Positions 15,026 through 15,785 of a stretch of DNA of 15,785 bases are shown here, piece after piece; positions within the stretch are counted from its first letter, which is position 1, and each line of letters opens with the position of its first letter. Source of the DNA: Gammaproteobacteria bacterium (lineage in GTDB: Bacteria; Pseudomonadota; Gammaproteobacteria; UBA6429; Thiohalophilaceae); NCBI GenBank assembly GCA_003233255.1, contig QILH01000280.1, positions 1 through 15,785 on the forward strand, in the 5' to 3' direction. The translations under genes were made by a program, and so were the position numbers. The notes beneath the pieces were generated by a model. That model did not search any database, was not told where the DNA came from, and saw only the letters and a list, made by a program, of their open reading frames with translations.

Positions 15026-15400
15026 TCATTCGTTGATGACACAAAACCCGTTACCAAAGGGGTCTGCACAATAAGCAATAGAACCCCAGTCACCACTATC
15101 TCCTCCTTCATGTAAGCCTCCAAATTCTAGTATTTTTGATACAAGTTCATCGACATTGTCGCAGAGAAAATCTAAGTGAACAGGCGTCCAATGACGCTCA
15201 TAGTCACGGACAACATTACTTGATTTGAGGGGCCTCGTTCCCGGTTCTTTTTCTTGCAGATATATATCGGAGTTTTCTACAGAAAGAACAACCATATCAC
15301 TACCCTGGTCACGAACTTTTTTGCAACCAAGTGCTTCAGTATAAAAAGTTTCTGCTTTCTTCAAGTTTGAGACATCAATACTCACTGAAATTTTTATCAT
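15026..15400 (-). CDS. VOC superfamily (glyoxalase/bleomycin-resistance-like) protein
   Basis: This is a 124-residue small cytoplasmic protein with the paired beta-alpha-beta-beta-beta layout of the vicinal oxygen chelate fold. It begins MIKISVSIDVSNLKKAETFY, continues TEALGC, then has VHLDFLCDNVDELV for the second repeat, and ends CADPFGNGFCVINE. His and Glu in the second half (VHLDF; final Glu) are in the usual metal-ligand positions. The first-half His seems replaced by Ser in ISVSID, so an enzymatic metal site is uncertain. The frame is open to ATG 15460, but ATG 15400 is preferred because AAGG lies ten bases upstream and the protein then starts at the conserved strand. GTTAGGT on - lies about 60 bases before the start, an arrangement seen in integron gene cassettes, where VOC proteins are common cargo. 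Substrate unknown; family membership is fairly sure. Confidence 0.85.
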   Translation of the reverse strand: MIKISVSIDVSNLKKAETFYTEALGCKKVRDQGSDMVVLSVENSDIYLQEKEPGTRPLKSSNVVRDYERHWTPVHLDFLCDNVDELVSKILEFGGLHEGGDSGDWGSIAYCADPFGNGFCVINE

Positions 15401-15458
15401 AATATACTGTCCTTTAAGTTCATTTGTTTTGTTCAATTTATGTATTTGCGTCACAAAC

Positions 15459-15548
15459 ACCTAACGCCAGCAACAAACGGATCGATGTAGCGGTATTTGA
15501 GTTGTGCCAACGTAGCAAACGAGCAACTCAAACACCGCGGAATTAGGT
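15459..15548 (-). other. Inverted-repeat structure with terminal GTTAGGT / ACCTAAT boxes (attC-like)
   Basis: On -, ACCTAAT (15548-15542) and GTTAGGT (15465-15459) bracket a hairpin. Its arms 15490-15504 and 15524-15538 pair at 14 of 15 positions around a 19-base loop. This is the general plan of an integron attC site read leftward into the VOC gene. GTTAGGT fits the core GTTRRRY, and ACCTAAT differs from RYYYAAC only at its last base. Against it, the unpaired spacers beside the two boxes are very unequal (3 and 24 bases), which is unusual for attC. No second such site was found at the other end of the VOC gene. Confidence 0.35.
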
Positions 15549-15611
15549 CCGTGTTAATTGTCATTGTGAAACAAAGGCGTCAGATCTTTCAATGCAACAT
15601 CATATGTGGTT

Positions 15612-15687
15612 TTGTAAGACTTTGTATCTTTAACTCTGTTATTCTTGTTAACGGGAATAACAGAGTTAAAGATACAAGGTCTTGCAA
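15612..15687. repeat. 33-bp inverted repeat (long hairpin)
   Basis: Arm 15612-15644 pairs with 15655-15687 at all 33 positions (two are G-T wobbles, 15615/15684 and 15622/15677 or nearby), around a 10-base loop TTGTTAACGG. The stem is AT-rich and has no following T-run, so a simple terminator is less likely than a small palindromic repeat or the remnant of a mobile element. A further part copy of the arm end, ATTACAAGACCT at 15722-15733, can pair with 15677-15688 at 11 of 12 positions, so three related segments lie within 125 bases. Reading frames across it are not convincing. No target-site duplication is evident. Confidence 0.75.
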
Positions 15688-15785
15688 TACAGTATAGCTA
15701 AATTTTACTTCTCGATGTGGCATTACAAGACCTGACACTCGTTTCCTCTGTGCTACTTAAAACAATGGCGCAAACCGCAAACCGC

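Noticed and set aside
15497..15697. Plus-strand open frame of 66 codons
   Set aside because: It starts at a TTG within one hairpin arm and runs through the 33-bp inverted repeat, with no ribosome binding site and no protein-like conservation pattern.
15003..15745. Similarity between CTGACACTTGTTCTTTCG (about 15001) and CTGACACTCGTTTCCTCTG (about 15732) as direct repeats
   Set aside because: Only the first dozen or so bases agree, with mismatches; it could be a shared element end, but the match is too short to support alone.

Overview
The window looks like chromosomal DNA of a motile gammaproteobacterium of moderate GC content. The evidence is the mix of housekeeping genes (hemB, aroE, lgt), a rubredoxin/rubredoxin reductase pair of the Pseudomonas/Acinetobacter type, two methyl-accepting chemotaxis proteins, and a FliA-type (sigma-28) promoter. 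The genus cannot be fixed from sequence alone. No tRNA, rRNA, CRISPR array, complete insertion sequence or phage gene was seen.

Layout, left to right. (1) Positions 1-1529 hold the 3' half of hemB (5-aminolevulinate dehydratase) and then aroE (shikimate dehydrogenase), both on +, each followed by a palindromic hairpin with the same GGGGTCAGAG core. (2) Positions 1534-3279 on - encode a chemotaxis receptor whose periplasmic domain carries a c-type haem motif (CMNCH). (3) Positions 3634-6811 on - look like one operon. In transcription order it encodes an unusual fusion of an alpha/beta-hydrolase-like domain with a TlpA-type thioredoxin, then Lgt (prolipoprotein diacylglyceryl transferase), a DUF2007 protein, a small lipoprotein and a small membrane protein. 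(4) Positions 6914-8256 on + encode rubredoxin, a 54-residue gene that is easily missed, and its FAD-dependent reductase. (5) Positions 8402-12580 on + encode a 1392-residue multi-pass envelope protein of unknown function that seems built from two related halves. (6) A third GGGGTCAGAG hairpin lies between this gene and a convergent second chemotaxis receptor (12680-14374, -). That receptor is preceded by a near-perfect sigma-28 promoter. (7) From about 14400 to the right end the DNA changes character. It has little coding sequence, several strong inverted repeats, a start-less reading frame, a VOC/glyoxalase-family gene preceded by GTTAGGT, and another GTTAGGC box beside a hairpin. This resembles the edge of a decayed integron cassette array or similar accessory DNA, but no complete attC site can be shown.

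How the genes may work together (inference). HemB supplies haem precursors. The haem-binding receptor and the TlpA-like thioredoxin both suggest c-type cytochrome biology in the periplasm. The rubredoxin pair is an NAD(P)H-driven electron relay, usually feeding oxygen or peroxide detoxification or a hydroxylase. The two receptors feed the chemotaxis pathway, one probably sensing redox or ligands through haem and the other through a four-helix-bundle domain. The three GGGGTCAGAG hairpins are dispersed REP-like elements. Two of them sit exactly between convergent gene pairs, where they could act as two-way terminators.
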